Below are positions 10,441 through 21,389 of a DNA stretch of 48,233 nucleotides, piece after piece. The stretch's first letter is position 1. Each line of letters begins with the position of its first letter. The translations under genes and the position numbers were made by a program. The notes beneath the pieces are model-generated. The model saw nothing but the letters and a program-made list of their open reading frames with translations, had not been told where the DNA came from and searched no databases. The stretch covers positions 1-48,233 of the forward strand of contig NW_027018274.1 of the NCBI RefSeq assembly GCF_032854445.1, in the 5' to 3' direction. The DNA comes from Liolophura sinensis. Its lineage: Eukaryota > Mollusca > Polyplacophora > Chitonida > Chitonidae.

Positions 10441-13400
10441 TGACTATAAGTTATGTGCCCTTCGGTAGCCCAGAAGACGTCAAATCTTTGGGCCAAGCCC
10501 ATTTAACTCACCCAGCAATTGCCTTACTTCTAAGTGCAAGACAATCTCAATGTCTTTATCTACGTGTAGAAAAACCACACCATTTGTTCATAAAAAACAC
10601 AAGGTACTTGATACAGTCTGCTGTAAAAAGTACAACTAAACACTGACCCAAATTTTTAAGGTGCCAAAAGATGCAGAATTGGGCCAGGCATCGGCAGCTG
10701 TTAAAATATTGCAAATATCCCTGGTTTCCATGGAGTAAGAGCCGTTGCTGGGCACGTGATTATGACATCAATGATCAATCAATTGTCGCTACAGCCAAAA
10801 GTATTGGTCGGAGAGCAACGCGGTTTGCACCATTCGATTTCTCGTCACAAAATACGTCGGATTAGCCTCTTACCAGAAGCACTGGAACAGTTTTTCCACT
10901 TTTGCATTTTTGCCTGGTCTTTTTGTTAATTGAAATCGGCTACACTGTACTCTGTACAATCGCGACTGGTCATTACTATATTCAACTTTTGACTATAAGT
11001 TATGTGCCCTTCGGTAGCCCAGAAGACGTCAAATCTTTGGGCCAAGCCCATTTAACTCACCCAGCAATTGTCTTACTTCTAAGTTCAAGACAATCTCAAT
11101 GTCTTTATCTACGTGTAGAAAAACTACACCATTTGTACGTGAAAACCACAAGGTACTTGATACAGTCTGCTGTAAAAAGTACAACTCAACACTGACCCAC
11201 TTCAGTAAGGTGCCAAAAGATGCGGAATTGAGCCAGGCATCGGCAGCTGTTGAAAAATTGCAAATTTCCCTGGTTTCCATGGAGTAAGAGCCGTTGCTGG
11301 GCACGTGATTATGACATAAATTATCATTCAATTGTCACTACAGCCAAAAGTATTGGTCGGAGAGCAACGCGGTTTGCACCATTCGATTTCTCGTCACAAA
11401 ATACGTCGGATTAGCCTCTTACCAGCAGCACTGGAACATTTTTTCCACTTTTGCAGTTTTTACCTAGTCTTTTTGTTAATTGAAATCGGCTACACTGTAC
11501 TCTGTACAATTGCGACTGGTCATTACTATATTCAACTTTTGACTATAAGTTATGTGCCCTTCGGTAGCCCAGAAGACGTCAAATCTATCGGCTAAGCCCA
11601 TTCAACTCACCCAGCAATTGTCTTACTTCTAAGTCCAAGACAATCTCAATGTCTTTATCTACGTGTAGAAAAACCAGACCATTTGTAGATAATAAACACA
11701 AGGTACTTGATACAGTCTGCTGTGAAAAGTACAACTAAACACTGACCCACATTTATAAGGTGCCAAAAGATGCAGAATTGGGCCAGGCATCGGCAGCTGT
11801 TAAAAAATTGCAAATATCCATGGTTTCCATGGAGTAAGAGCCGTTGCTGGGCACGTGATTATGACATCAACGATCATTGATCTGTCGCTACAGCCAAAAG
11901 TATTGGTCGGAGAGCAACGCGGTTTGCACCATTCGATTTCTCGTCACAAAATACGTCGGATTAGCCTCTTACTAGTAGCACTGGAACAGTTTTTCCACTT
12001 TTGCATTTTTGCTTCGTCTTTTTGTTAATTGAAATCGGCTACACTGTACTCTGTACAATTGCGACTGGTCATTACTATATTCAACTTTTGACTATAAGTT
12101 ATGTGCCCTTCGGTAGCCCAGAAGACGTCAAATCTTGGGGCCAAGCCCATTTAACTCACCCAGCAATTGCCTTACTTCTATGTCCAAGACAATCTCAATG
12201 TCTTTATCTACGTGTAGAAAAACCACACCATTTGTTCATAAAAACCACAAGGTACTTGATACAGTCTGCTGTAAAAAGTACAACTAAACACTGACCCAAA
12301 TTTTTAAGGTGCCAAAAGATGCAGAATTGGGCCAGGCAACGACAGCTGTTGAAAAATTGCAAATTTCCCTGGTTTCCATGGAGTAAGAGCCGTTGCTGGG
12401 CACGTGATTATGACATAAATTATCATTCAATTGTCACTACAGCCAAAAGTATTGGTCGGAGAGCAACGCGGTTTGCACCATTCGATTTCTCGTCACAAAA
12501 TACGTCGGATTAGCCTCTTACTAGTAGCACTGGAACAGTTTTTCCACTTTTGCATTTTTGCTTCGTCTTTTTGTTAATTGAAATCGGCTACACTGTACTT
12601 TGTACAATCGCGACTGGTCATTACTATATTCAACTTTTGACTATAAGTTATGTGCCCTTCGGTAGCCCAGAAGACGTCAAATCTTTCGGCTAAGCCCATT
12701 TAACTCACCCAGCAATTATCTTACTTCTAAGTCCAAGACAATCTCAATGTCTTTATCTACGTGTAGAAAAACCACACCATTTGTACGTGAAAAACACAAG
12801 GTACTTGATACAGTCTGCTGTAAAAGGTACAACTGAACACTGACCCACTTCAGTAAGGTGCCAAAAGATGCGGAATTGAGCCAGGCATCGGCAGCTGTTG
12901 AAAAATTGCAAATTTCCCTGGTTTCCATGGAGTAAGAGCCGTTGCTACGCACGTGATTATGAAATAAATGATCATTCAATTGTCGCTACAGCCAAAAGTA
13001 TTGGTCGGAGAGAAACGCGGATTGCACCATTCGATTTCTGGTCACAAAATACGTCGGATTAGGCTCTTACTAGTAGCACTGGAACAGTTTTTCCACTTTT
13101 GCATTTTTACCTGGTCTTTTTGTTAATTGAAATCGGCTACACTGTACTCTGTACAATCGCGACTGGTCATTACTATATTCAACTTTTGATTATAAGTTAT
13201 GTGCCCTTCGGTAGCCCAGAAGACGTCAAATCTTTGGGCCAAGCCCATTTAACTCACCCAGCAATTGCCTTACTTCTAAGTGCAAGACAATCTCAATGTC
13301 TTTATCTACGTGTAGAAAAACCACACCATTTGTACATAAAAACCACAAGGTACTTGATACAGTCTGCTGTAAAAAGAACAAATAAACACTGACCCAAATT

Positions 13401-14285
13401 TTTAAGGTGCCAAAAGATGCAGAATTGGGCCAGGCATCGGCAGCTGTTAAAAAATTGCAAATATCCCTGGTTTCCATGGAGTAAGAGCCGTTGCTGGGCA
13501 CGTGATTATGACATCAATGATCAATCAATTGTCGCTACAGCCAAAAGTATTGGTCGGAGAGCAACGCGGATTGCACCATTCGATTTCTCGTCACAAAATC
13601 CGTCGGATTAGCCTCTTACCAGAAGCACTGGAACAGTTTATCCACTTTTGCATTTTTGCCTGGTCTTTTTGTTAATTGAAATCGGCTACACTGTACTCTG
13701 TACAATCGCGACTGGTCATTACTATATTCAACTTTTGACTATAAGTTATGTGCCCTTCGGTAGCCCAGAAGACGTCAAATCTTTGGGCCAAGCCCATTTA
13801 ACTCACCGAGCAATTGCCTTACTTCTAAGTTCAAGACAATCTCAATGTCTTTATCTACGTGTAGAAAAACTACACCATTTGTACGTGAAAACCACAAGGT
13901 ACTTGATACAGTCTGCTGTAAAAAGTACAACTGAACACTGACCCACTTCAGTAAGGTGCCAAAAGATGCGGAATTGAGCCAGGCATCGGCAGCTGTTGAA
14001 AAATTGCAAATTTCCCTTGTTTCCATGGAGTAAGAGCCGTTGCTGGGCACGTGATTATGACATAAATTATCATTCAATTGTCACTACAGCCAAAAGTATT
14101 GGTCGGAGAGCAACGCGGTTTGCACCATTCGATTTCTCGTCACAAAATACGTCGGATTAGCCTCTTACCAGCAGCACTGGAACATTTTTTCCACTTTTGC
14201 AGTTTTTACCTGGTCTTTTTGTTAATTGAAATCGGCTACACTGTACTCTGTACAATCGCGACTGGTCATTACTATATTCAACTTT
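10441..14285 (+). repeat. Satellite block M20-M26 (C-A-B-C-A-C-A)
   Basis: Monomer starts are 10441, 10990, 11540, 12089, 12638, 13187 and 13736. M20-M22 match M13-M15 at an offset of about 3,844 bp (7 monomers), including the ACAACTCAACACTGACC variant and the TCCATGG inverted repeat. M24-M26 match M16-M18 at 4,394 bp (8 monomers), and M23-M26 match M1-M4. The block is therefore a patchwork of segments that exist elsewhere in the window in different registers. Confidence 0.85.
11817..11833. repeat. Perfect short inverted repeat TCCATGG-TTT-CCATGGA (M22)
   Basis: Fourth occurrence, seven monomers after M15, in line with the M13-M15 to M20-M22 duplication. Confidence 0.85.
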
Positions 14286-14325
14286 TGACTATAAGTTATG
14301 TGCCCTTCGGTAGCCCAGAAGACGT
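12440..14325 (+). repeat. Copy 2 of the near-identical ~1.9-kb segment (partner 8,046-9,931)
   Basis: This segment carries the same private variants as its partner. I noticed one difference, a G-to-A change in CAATTATCTTAC near 12,719 where the partner has CAATTGTCTTAC. The right edge coincides with the start of an indel-rich patch and a 15-bp deletion at 14,325/14,326, which is suspicious for an assembly join. Confidence 0.8.
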
Positions 14326-16800
14326 CGCCCATTTAACTCACCCAGCCCAATTGCCTTACTTCTAAGTGCAAGACAATCTCAATGTCTTTATCTACGTGTA
14401 GAAAAACCACACCATTTGTACGTGAAAAACACAAGGTACTTGATACAGTCCTGCTGTAAAAAGTACAACTGAACACTGACCCACTTCAGTAAGGTGCCAA
14501 AAGATGCGAATTGAGCCAGGCATCGGGCAGCTGTTGAAAAATTGCAAATTTCCCTGGTTTCCATGGAGTAAGAGCCGTTGCTGGGCACGTGATTATGACA
14601 TAAATGATCATTCAATTGTCACTACAGCCAAAAGTATTGGTCGGAGAGCAACGCGGTTTGCACCATTCGATTGGTCGTCACAAAATACGTCGGATTAGCC
14701 TCTTACCAGCAGCACTGGAACAGTTTTTCCACTTTTGCAATTTTGCCTGGTCTTTTTGTTAATTGAAATCGGCTACACTGTACTCTGTACAATCGCGACT
14801 GGTCATTACTATATTCAACTTTTGACTATAAGTTATGTGCCCTTCGGTAGCCCAGAAGACGTCAAACCTTTGGGCCAAGCCCATTTTAACTCACCCATCA
14901 ATTGCATTACTTCTAAGTGCAAGACAATCTCAATGTCTTTATCTACGTGTAGAAAAACTACACCATTTGTACGTGAAAACCACAAGGTACTTGATACAGT
15001 CTGCTGTAAAAAGTACAACTGAAACACTGACCCACTTCAGTAAGGTGCCAAAAGATGCGGAATTGAGCCAGGCATCGGCAGCTGTTGAAAAATTGCAAAT
15101 TTCCCTGGTTTCCATGGAGTAAGAGCCGTTGCTGGGCACGCGATTATAACATAAATGATCATTCAATTGTCACTACAGGCAAAAGTATTGGTCGGAGAGC
15201 AACGCGGTTTGCACCATTGGATTTGTCGTCACAAAATACGTTCGGGATTAGCCTCTTACCAGCAGCACTGGAAACAGTTTTTCTACTTTTGCATTTTTGG
15301 CCTGGTCTTTTTGTTAATTGAAACCGGCTACACTGCACTCTGTACAATCGCGACTGGTCATTACTATATTCAACTTTTGACTATAAGTTCTGTGCCCTTC
15401 GGTAGCCCAGAAGACCTGAAATCTTTGGGCCAAGCCCATTTAACTCACCCAGCAATTGCCTTACTTCTAAGTGCAAGACAATCTCAATGTCTTTATCTAC
15501 GTGTAGAAAAACCACACCATTTGTACGTGAAAAACACAAGGTACTTGATACAGTCTGCTGTAAAAAAGTACAACTGAACACTAACCCACTTCAGTAAGGT
15601 GTCAAAACATGCGGAATTGAGCCAGGCATCGGCAGCTGTTGAAAAATTGCAAATTTCCCTGGTTTCCATGGAGTAAGAGCCGTTGCCTGGGCACGTGATT
15701 ATGACATAAATGATCATTCAATTGTCGCTACAGCCAAAAGTATTGGTCCGGAGAGCAACGCGGATTGCACCATTCGATTTCTCGTCACAAATACGTCGGA
15801 TTAGGCTCTTACTAGTAGCACTGGAACAGTTTTCCACTTTTGCATTTTTGCCTGGTCTTTTTGTTAATTGAAATCGGCTACACTGTACTCTGTACAATCG
15901 CGACTGGTCATTACTATATTCAACTTTTGACTATAAGTTATGTGCCCTCGGTAGCCCAGAAGACCTGAAATCTTTGGGCCAAGCCCATTTAACTCACCCA
16001 GCAATTGCCTTACTTCTAAGTCCAAGACAATCTCAATGTCTTTATCTACGTGTAGAAAACCAACACCATTTTTACATAAAAACAACAAGGTGCTTGATAC
16101 AGTCTGCTGTGAAAAGTACAACTAAACACTGACCCACATTTTTAAGGTGCCAAAAGATGCAGATTTGGGCCAGGCATCGGCAGCTGTTAAAAAATTGCAA
16201 ATATCCCTGGTTTCCATGGAGTAAGAGCCGTTGCTGGGCACGTGATTATGACATCAATGATCATTTAATCTGTCGCTACAGCCACAAGTGTTGGTCGGAG
16301 AGCAACGCGGTTTGCACCATTCGATTTCTCGTCACAATATACGTCGGATTAGCCTCTTACTAGTAGCACTGGAACAGTTTTTTCCACTTTTGCATTTTTG
16401 CTTCGTCTTTTTGTTTATTGAAATCGGCTAAACTGTACTCTTTACAATCGCGACTGGTCATTACTATATTCAACTTTTGACTATAAGTTATGTGCCCTTC
16501 GGTAGCCCAGAAGACATCAAATCTTTGGGCTAAGCCCATTTAACTCACCCAGCAATTGCCTTACTTCTAAGTGCAAGACAATCTCAATGTCTTTATCTAC
16601 GTGTAGAAAAAACCACACCATTTGTACGTGAAAACACAAGGTACTTGATACAGTCTGCTGTAAAAAGTACAACTGAACACTGACCCACTTCAGTAAGGTG
16701 CCAAAAGATGCGGAATTGAGCCAGGCATCGGCAGCTGTTGAAAAATTGCAAATTTCCCTGGTTTCCATGGAGTAAGAGCCCGTTGCTGCTGGGCACGTGA
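14320..16800. other. Indel-rich patch 2 within the array
   Basis: Examples are CAGCCCAATTG (near 14,345), CAGTCCTGCTG (near 14,448), ATCGGGCAG (near 14,525), CTGAAACACTG (near 15,021), ACGTTCGGGATT (near 15,240), TTTTTGGCCTGG (near 15,297), GTTGCCTGGGC (near 15,685), GGTCCGGAG (near 15,748), GTGCCCTCGG (near 15,943) and CCCGTTGCTGCTGGGC (near 16,778). The matching clean monomers M32-M34 lie directly downstream. Monomer spacings here are 537, 555, 550, 550 and 553 instead of 549. Confidence 0.75.
14325..14326. other. 15-bp deletion junction in M27
   Basis: GACGTC joins directly to GCCCATTTAACTC. Sister monomers have 15 bases (AAATCTTTGGGCCAA) between them. I see no clear microhomology at the junction. 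With three compensating single-base insertions downstream this makes M27 537 bp long. It marks the right limit of the near-identical ~1.9-kb segment and the left limit of indel-rich patch 2. Confidence 0.8.
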
Positions 16801-17033
16801 TTATGACATAAATGATCATTCAATTGTCACTACAGCCAAAAGTATTGGTCGGAGAGCAACGCGGTTTGCACCATTCGATTTCTCGTCACAAAATACGTCG
16901 GATTAGCCTCTTACCAGCAGCACTGGAACAGTTTTTCCACTTTTGCATTTTTGCCTGGTCTTTTTGTTAATTGAAATCGGCTACACTGTACTCTGTACAA
17001 TCGCGACTGGTCATTACTATATTCAACTTTTGA

Positions 17034-17372
17034 CTATAAGTTCTGTGCCCTTCGGTAGCCCAGAAGACCTGAAATCTTTGGGCCAAGCCCATTTAACTCA
17101 CCCAGCAATTGCCTTACTTCTAAGTGCAAGACAATCTCAATGTCTTTATCTACGTGTAGAAAAACCACACCATTTGTACGTGAAAAACACAAGGTACTTG
17201 ATACAGTCTGCTGTAAAAAGTACAACTGAACACTAACCCACTTCAGTAAGGTGTCAAAAGATGCGGAATTGAGCCAGGCATCGGCAGCTGTTGAAAAATT
17301 GCAAATTTCCCTGGTTTCCATGGAGTAAGAGCCGTTGCTGGGCACGTGATTATGACATAAATGATCATTCAA
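17034..17372 (-). other. Recurrent antisense open frame (112 codons) typical of class A monomers; not called as a gene
   Basis: The frame reads MNDHLCHNHVPSNGSYSMETR at its start and ends near GYRRAQNL. Versions of 91 to 112 codons occur in most class A units, because the units are near copies. Class B and C units break it with stops. The 134-codon versions at 22,458-22,862 and 23,550-23,954 arise from single-base deletions inside an indel-rich patch, and the one at 43,870-44,274 likewise, so these are probably artefacts. No family is recognised. Confidence 0.3.
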
Positions 17373-18242
17373 TTGTCGCTACAGCCAAAAGTATTGGTCG
17401 GAGAGCAACGCGGATTGCACCATTCGATTTCTCGTCACAAAATACGTCGGATTAGGCTCTTACTAGTAGCACTGGAACAGTTTTTCCACTTTTGCATTTT
17501 TGCCTGGTCTTTTTGTTAATTGAAATCGGCTACACTGTACTCTGTACAATCGCGACTGGTCATTACTATATTCAACTTTTGACTATAAGTTATGTGCCCT
17601 TCGGTAGCCCAGAAGACCTGAAATCTTTGGGCCAAGCCCATTTAACTCACCCAGCAATTGCCTTACTTCTAAGTCCAAGACAATCTCAATGTCTTTATCT
17701 ACGTGTAGAAAAACCACACCATTTTTACATAAAAACAACAAGGTGCTTGATACAGTCTGCTGTGAAAAGTACAACTAAACACTGACCCACATTTTTAAGG
17801 TGCCAAAAGATGCAGAATTGGGCCAGGCATCGGCAGCTGTTAAAAAATTGCAAATATCCCTGGTTTCCATGGAGTAAGAGCCGTTGCTGGGCACGTGATT
17901 ATGACATCAATGATCATTTATCTGTCGCTACAGCCACAAGTGTTGGTCGGAGAGCAACGCGGTTTGCACCATTCGATTTCTCGTCACAATATACGTCGGA
18001 TTAGCCTCTTACTAGTAGCACTGGAACAGTTTTTCCACTTTTGCATTTTTGCTTCGTCTTTTTGTTTATTGAAATCGGCTAAACTGTACTCTGTACAATC
18101 GCGACTGGTCATTACTATATTCAACTTTTGACTATAAGTTATGTGCCCTTCGGTAGCCCAGAAGACATCAAATCTTTGGGCTAAGCCCATTTAACTCACC
18201 CAGCAATTGCCTTACTTCTAAGTGCAAGACAATCTCAATGTC

Positions 18243-18262
18243 TTTATCTACGTGTAGAAAAA
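18243..18262. repeat. Conserved dyad centred on TCTAC-GT-GTAGA (reference monomer)
   Basis: TTTATCTACGTGTAGAAAAA has 9-base arms with one mismatch around a GT centre; the inner TCTAC/GTAGA arms are perfect. I see it in practically every monomer (one change in M62 near 33,616, one deletion near 45,148 inside an indel patch). It is one of the least variable parts of the unit. It could be a protein-binding or cruciform-prone site; no function is shown. Confidence 0.65.
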
Positions 18263-18280
18263 CCACACCATTTGTACGTG
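18249..18280 (+). repeat. Paired TACGTG motifs 26 bp apart (reference monomer)
   Basis: TACGTG at 18,249 and again at 18,275, each followed by an A-rich then CACA segment (TAGAAAAACCACACC and AAAAACACAAGG), forms an imperfect direct repeat of about 20 bases. Class A keeps both copies. Most class B and C monomers have TACATA or TTCATA in place of the second, so the second copy is class-specific. Confidence 0.55.
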
Positions 18281-18440
18281 AAAAACACAAGGTACTTGAT
18301 ACAGTCTGCTGTAAAAAGTACAACTGAACACTGACCCACTTCAGTAAGGTGCCAAAAGATGCGGAATTGAGCCAGGCATCGGCAGCTGTTGAAAAATTGC
18401 AAATTTCCCTGGTTTCCATGGAGTAAGAGCCGTTGCTGGG

Positions 18441-18446
18441 CACGTG
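18441..18446. promoter_or_regulatory. CACGTG (E-box type) motif, once per monomer
   Basis: GGGCACGTGATTATGAC is present in nearly all monomers. On the minus strand it reads ATCACGTG, which fits the RTCACRTG consensus of the budding-yeast centromere element CDEI and of general bHLH sites. Monomers that lost it include M28 (CACGCG, 15,137), M55 (CATGTG, 29,968), M62 (CATGTA, 33,811), M64 (CCCGTG, 34,909) and M88 (CATGTG, 48,009). The motif is short and may occur by chance once per unit. Binding is not shown. Confidence 0.4.
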
Positions 18447-18633
18447 ATTATGACATAAATGATCATTCAATTGTCACTACAGCCAAAAGTATTGGTCGGA
18501 GAGCAACGCGGTTTGCACCATTCGATTTCTCGTCACAAAATACGTCGGATTAGCCTCTTACCAGCAGCACTGGAACAGTTTTTCCACTTTTGCAATTTTG
18601 CCTGGTCTTTTTGTTAATTGAAATCGGCTACAC

Positions 18634-18646
18634 TGTACTCTGTACA
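18634..18646. repeat. Short inverted repeat TGTAC-TCT-GTACA (reference monomer)
   Basis: Five-base perfect arms around TCT, about 30 bases before the monomer boundary. It is present in most units. Changes include CTTTGTACA in M15 and M23 (near 8198 and 12,592) and CTCTACA in M71 and M78 (near 38,952 and 42,794). Confidence 0.55.
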
Positions 18647-19775
18647 ATCGCGACTGGTCATTACTATATTCAACTTTTGACTATAAGTTATGTGCCCTTC
18701 GGTAGCCCAGAAGACGTCAAATCTTTGGGCCAAGCCCATTTAACTCACCCAGCAATTGCATTACTTCTAAGTGCAAGACAATCTCAATGTCTTTATCTAC
18801 GTGTAGAAAAACTACACCATTTGTACGTGAAAACCACAAGGTACTTGATACAGTCTGCTGTAAAAAGTACAACTGAACACTGACCCACTTCAGTAAGGTG
18901 CCAAAAGATGCGGAATTGAGCCAGGCATCGGCAGCTGTTGAAAAATTGCAAATTTCCCTGGTTTCCATGGAGTAAGAGCCGTTGCTGGGCACGTGATTAT
19001 GACATAAATGATCATTCAGTTGTCACTACAGGCAAAAGTATTGGTCGGAGAGCAACGCGGTTTGCACCATTCGATTTGTCGTCACAAAATACGTCGGATT
19101 AGCCTCTTACCAGCAGCACTGGAACAGTTTTTCCACTTTTGCATTTTTGCTTCGTCTTTTTGTTAATTGAAATCGGCTAAACTGTACTCTGTACAATGGC
19201 GACTGGTCATTACTATATTCAACTTTTGACTATAAGTTATGTGCCCTTCGGTAGCCCAGAAGACCTGAAATCTTTGGGCTAAGCCCATTTAACTCACCCA
19301 GCAATTGCCTTACTTCTAAGTGCAAGACAATCTCAATGTCTTTATCTACGTGTAGAAAAACCACACCATTTGTACGTGAAAAACACAAGGTACTTGATAC
19401 AGTCTGCTGTAAGAAGTACAACTGAACACTGACCCACTTCAGTAAGGAGCCAAAAGATGCGGAATTGAGCCAGGCATCGGCAGCTGTTGAAAAATTGCAA
19501 ATTTCCCTGGTTTCCATGGAGTAAGAGCCGTTGCTGGGCACGTGATTATGACATAAATGATCATTCAATTGTCACTACAGCCAAAAGTATTGGTCGGAGA
19601 GCAACGCGGTTTGCACCATTCGATTTCTCGTCACAAAATACGTCGGATTAGCCTCTTACCAGCAGCACTGGAACAGTTTTTCCACTTTTGCAATTTTGCC
19701 TGGTCTTTTTGTTAATTGAAATCGGCTACACTGTACTCTGTACAATCGCGACTGGTCATTACTATATTCAACTTT

Positions 19776-20324
19776 TGACTATAAGTTATGTGCCCTTCGG
19801 TAGCCCAGAAGACGTCAAATCTTTGGGCCAAGCCCATTTAACTCACCCATCAATTGCATTACTTCTAAGTGCAAGACAATCTCAATGTCTTTATCTACGT
19901 GTAGAAAAACTACACCATTTGTACGTGAAAACCACAAGGTACTTGATACAGTCTGCTGTAAAAAGTACAACTGAACACTGACCCACTTCAGTAAGGTGCC
20001 AAAAGATGCGGAATTGAGCCAGGCATCGGCAGCTGTTGAAAAATTGCAAATTTCCCTGGTTTCCATGGAGTAAGAGCCGTTGCTGGGCACGTGATTATGA
20101 CATCAATGATCATTGATCTGTCGCTACAGCCAAAAGTATTGGTCGGAGAGCAACGCGGTTTGCACCATTCGATTTCTCGTCACAAAATACGTCGGATTAG
20201 CCTCCTACTAGTAGCACTGGAACAGTTTTTCCACTTTTGCATTTTTGCTTCGTCTTTTTGTTAATTGAAATCGGCTACACTGTACTCTGTACAATCGCGA
20301 CTGGTCATTACTATATTCAACTTT
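19776..20324 (+). repeat. Chimeric monomer M37: class A left part, class B right part
   Basis: Up to GGGCACGTGATTATGACAT the unit is class A (CTTCAGTAAGG, GGAATTGAGCC, AAATTTCC). After it the unit is class B (CAATGATCATTGATCTGTCGC, CTACTAGTAGCAC, TTTTGCTTCGTC). The switch falls between about 20,060 and 20,103. The same switch recurs in M41, M45 and M49, always four monomers apart. Confidence 0.8.
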
Positions 20325-21389
20325 TGACTATAAGTTATGTGCCCTTCGGTAGCCCAGAAGACGTCAAATCTTTGGGCTAAGCCCATTTAACTCACCCAGC
20401 AATTGCCTTACTTCTAAGTGCAAGACAATCTCAATGTCTTTATCTACGTGTAGAAAAACCACACCATTTGTACGTGAAAACCACAAGGTACTTGATACAG
20501 TCTGCTGTAAAAAGTACAACTGAACACTGACCCACTTCAGTAAGGTGCCAAAAGATGCGGAATTGAGCCAGGCGTCGGCAGCTGTTGAAAAATTGCAAAT
20601 TTCCCTGGTTTCCATGGAGTAAGAGCCGTTGCTGGGCACGTGATTATGACATAAATTATCATTCAATTGTCACTACAGCCAAAAGTATTGGTCGGAGAGC
20701 AACGCGGTTTGCACCATTCGATTTCTCGTCACAAAATACGTCGGATTAGTCTCTTACCAGCAGCACTGGAACAGTTTTTCCACTTTTCCAATTTTGCCTG
20801 GTCTTTTTGTTAATTGAAATCGGCTACACTGTACTCTGTACAATCGCGACTGGTCATTACTATATTCAACTTTTGACTATAAGTTATGTGCCCTTCGGTA
20901 GCCCAGAAGACGTCAAATCTTTGGGCCAAGCCCATTTAACTCACCCAGCAATTGCATTACTTCTAAGTGCAAGACAATCTCAATGTCTTTATCTACGTGT
21001 AGAAAAACTACACCATTTGTACGTGAAAACCACAAGGTACTTGATACAGTCTGCTGTAAAAAGTACAACTGAACACTGACCCACTTCAGTAAGGTGCCAA
21101 AAGATGCGGAATTGAGCCAGGCATCGGCAGCTGTTGAAAAATTGCAAATTTCCCTGGTTTCCATGGAGTAAGAGCCGTTGCTGGGCACGTGATTATGACA
21201 TAAATGATCATTCAGTTGTCACAACAGGCAAAAGTATTGGTCGGAGAGCAACGCGGTTTGCACCATTCGATTTGTCGTCACAAAATACGTCGGATTAGCC
21301 TCTTACCAGCAGCACTGGAACAGTTTTTCCACTTTTGCATTTTTGCTTCGTCTTTTTGTTAATTGAAATCGGCTAAACTGTACTCTGTA

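Larger units (their letters stand above)
14286..18128 (+). repeat. Satellite block M27-M33 (A-A-A-C-A-A-C) with a three-monomer register
   Basis: Monomer starts are 14286, 14823, 15378, 15928, 16478, 17031 and 17580. M29, M30 and M31 match M32, M33 and M34 at an offset of about 1,650 bp. M29 and M32 share AAGTTCTGTGCCC, CACTAACCCAC and GGTGTCAAAA. M30 and M33 share ACAAGGTGCTTGATAC and CACAATATACGTCGG. M31 and M34 share GACATCAAATC. M28 shares CCCATCAATTG, ACTACAGGCAAAAG, TTTTTCTACTTTT and GAAACCGGCTACACTGC with M66 (35,695), 38 monomers away. The first copy of the trimer is full of indels; the second is clean. Confidence 0.8.
18129..18677 (+). repeat. Reference satellite monomer (M34, class A)
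   Basis: This clean 549-bp unit serves as the coordinate frame for the motifs listed below. A hand count gives 231 G+C bases (42%). Comparing copies by eye, the most conserved stretches are the TCTACGTGTAGA segment, the GGGCACGTGATTATGAC segment, and the roughly 75 bases from CAGCCAAAAG to CGTCGGATTA. Variation concentrates just after the GACGTC/GACCTG site, around the CAATTG that follows, after CACTGACCCA, and in the TCATTCAATTGTCAC versus TTGATCTGTCGC segment. I see no convincing internal sub-repeat, so the unit appears to be a single monomer and not a fused smaller repeat. The length equals 3 x 183, close to three nucleosome repeats; that link is only a suggestion. Confidence 0.9.

Noticed and set aside
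18493-18529. tRNA-like Pol III promoter: TGGTCGGAGAG as A box and ATTCGATTTC as B box
   Set aside because: Each box has mismatches at important positions, the spacing (27 bases) is short, and no cloverleaf can be drawn around them. A tRNA-derived SINE origin is not supported.
18521-18537. CENP-B box (NTTCGNNNNANNCGGGN) at ATTCGATTTCTCGTCAC
   Set aside because: The TTCG matches but the required A and CGGG do not. No other site in the monomer fits on either strand that I could find.
18129-18677. 5S rDNA, rDNA spacer or histone-type tandem gene unit
   Set aside because: A unit of about 550 bp would suit a 5S repeat, but I see no 5S-like internal control region, no rRNA-like conserved segment and no conserved protein in the unit.
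18129-18677. Tandemly amplified transposon or LTR
   Set aside because: No terminal inverted repeats, target-site duplications, primer-binding site, polypurine tract or transposase/reverse transcriptase fragment can be seen, and all units abut directly.
18129-18677. Internal trimer of about 183 bp inside the monomer
   Set aside because: 549 = 3 x 183 is suggestive, but the three thirds show no visible alignment to each other beyond short motifs such as ACGTG.
18660-18700. TATA-like promoter at TACTATATTCAAC near each monomer boundary
   Set aside because: An AT-rich TATATT occurs in every unit, but no other promoter element or transcript evidence can be seen, so it is not annotated.
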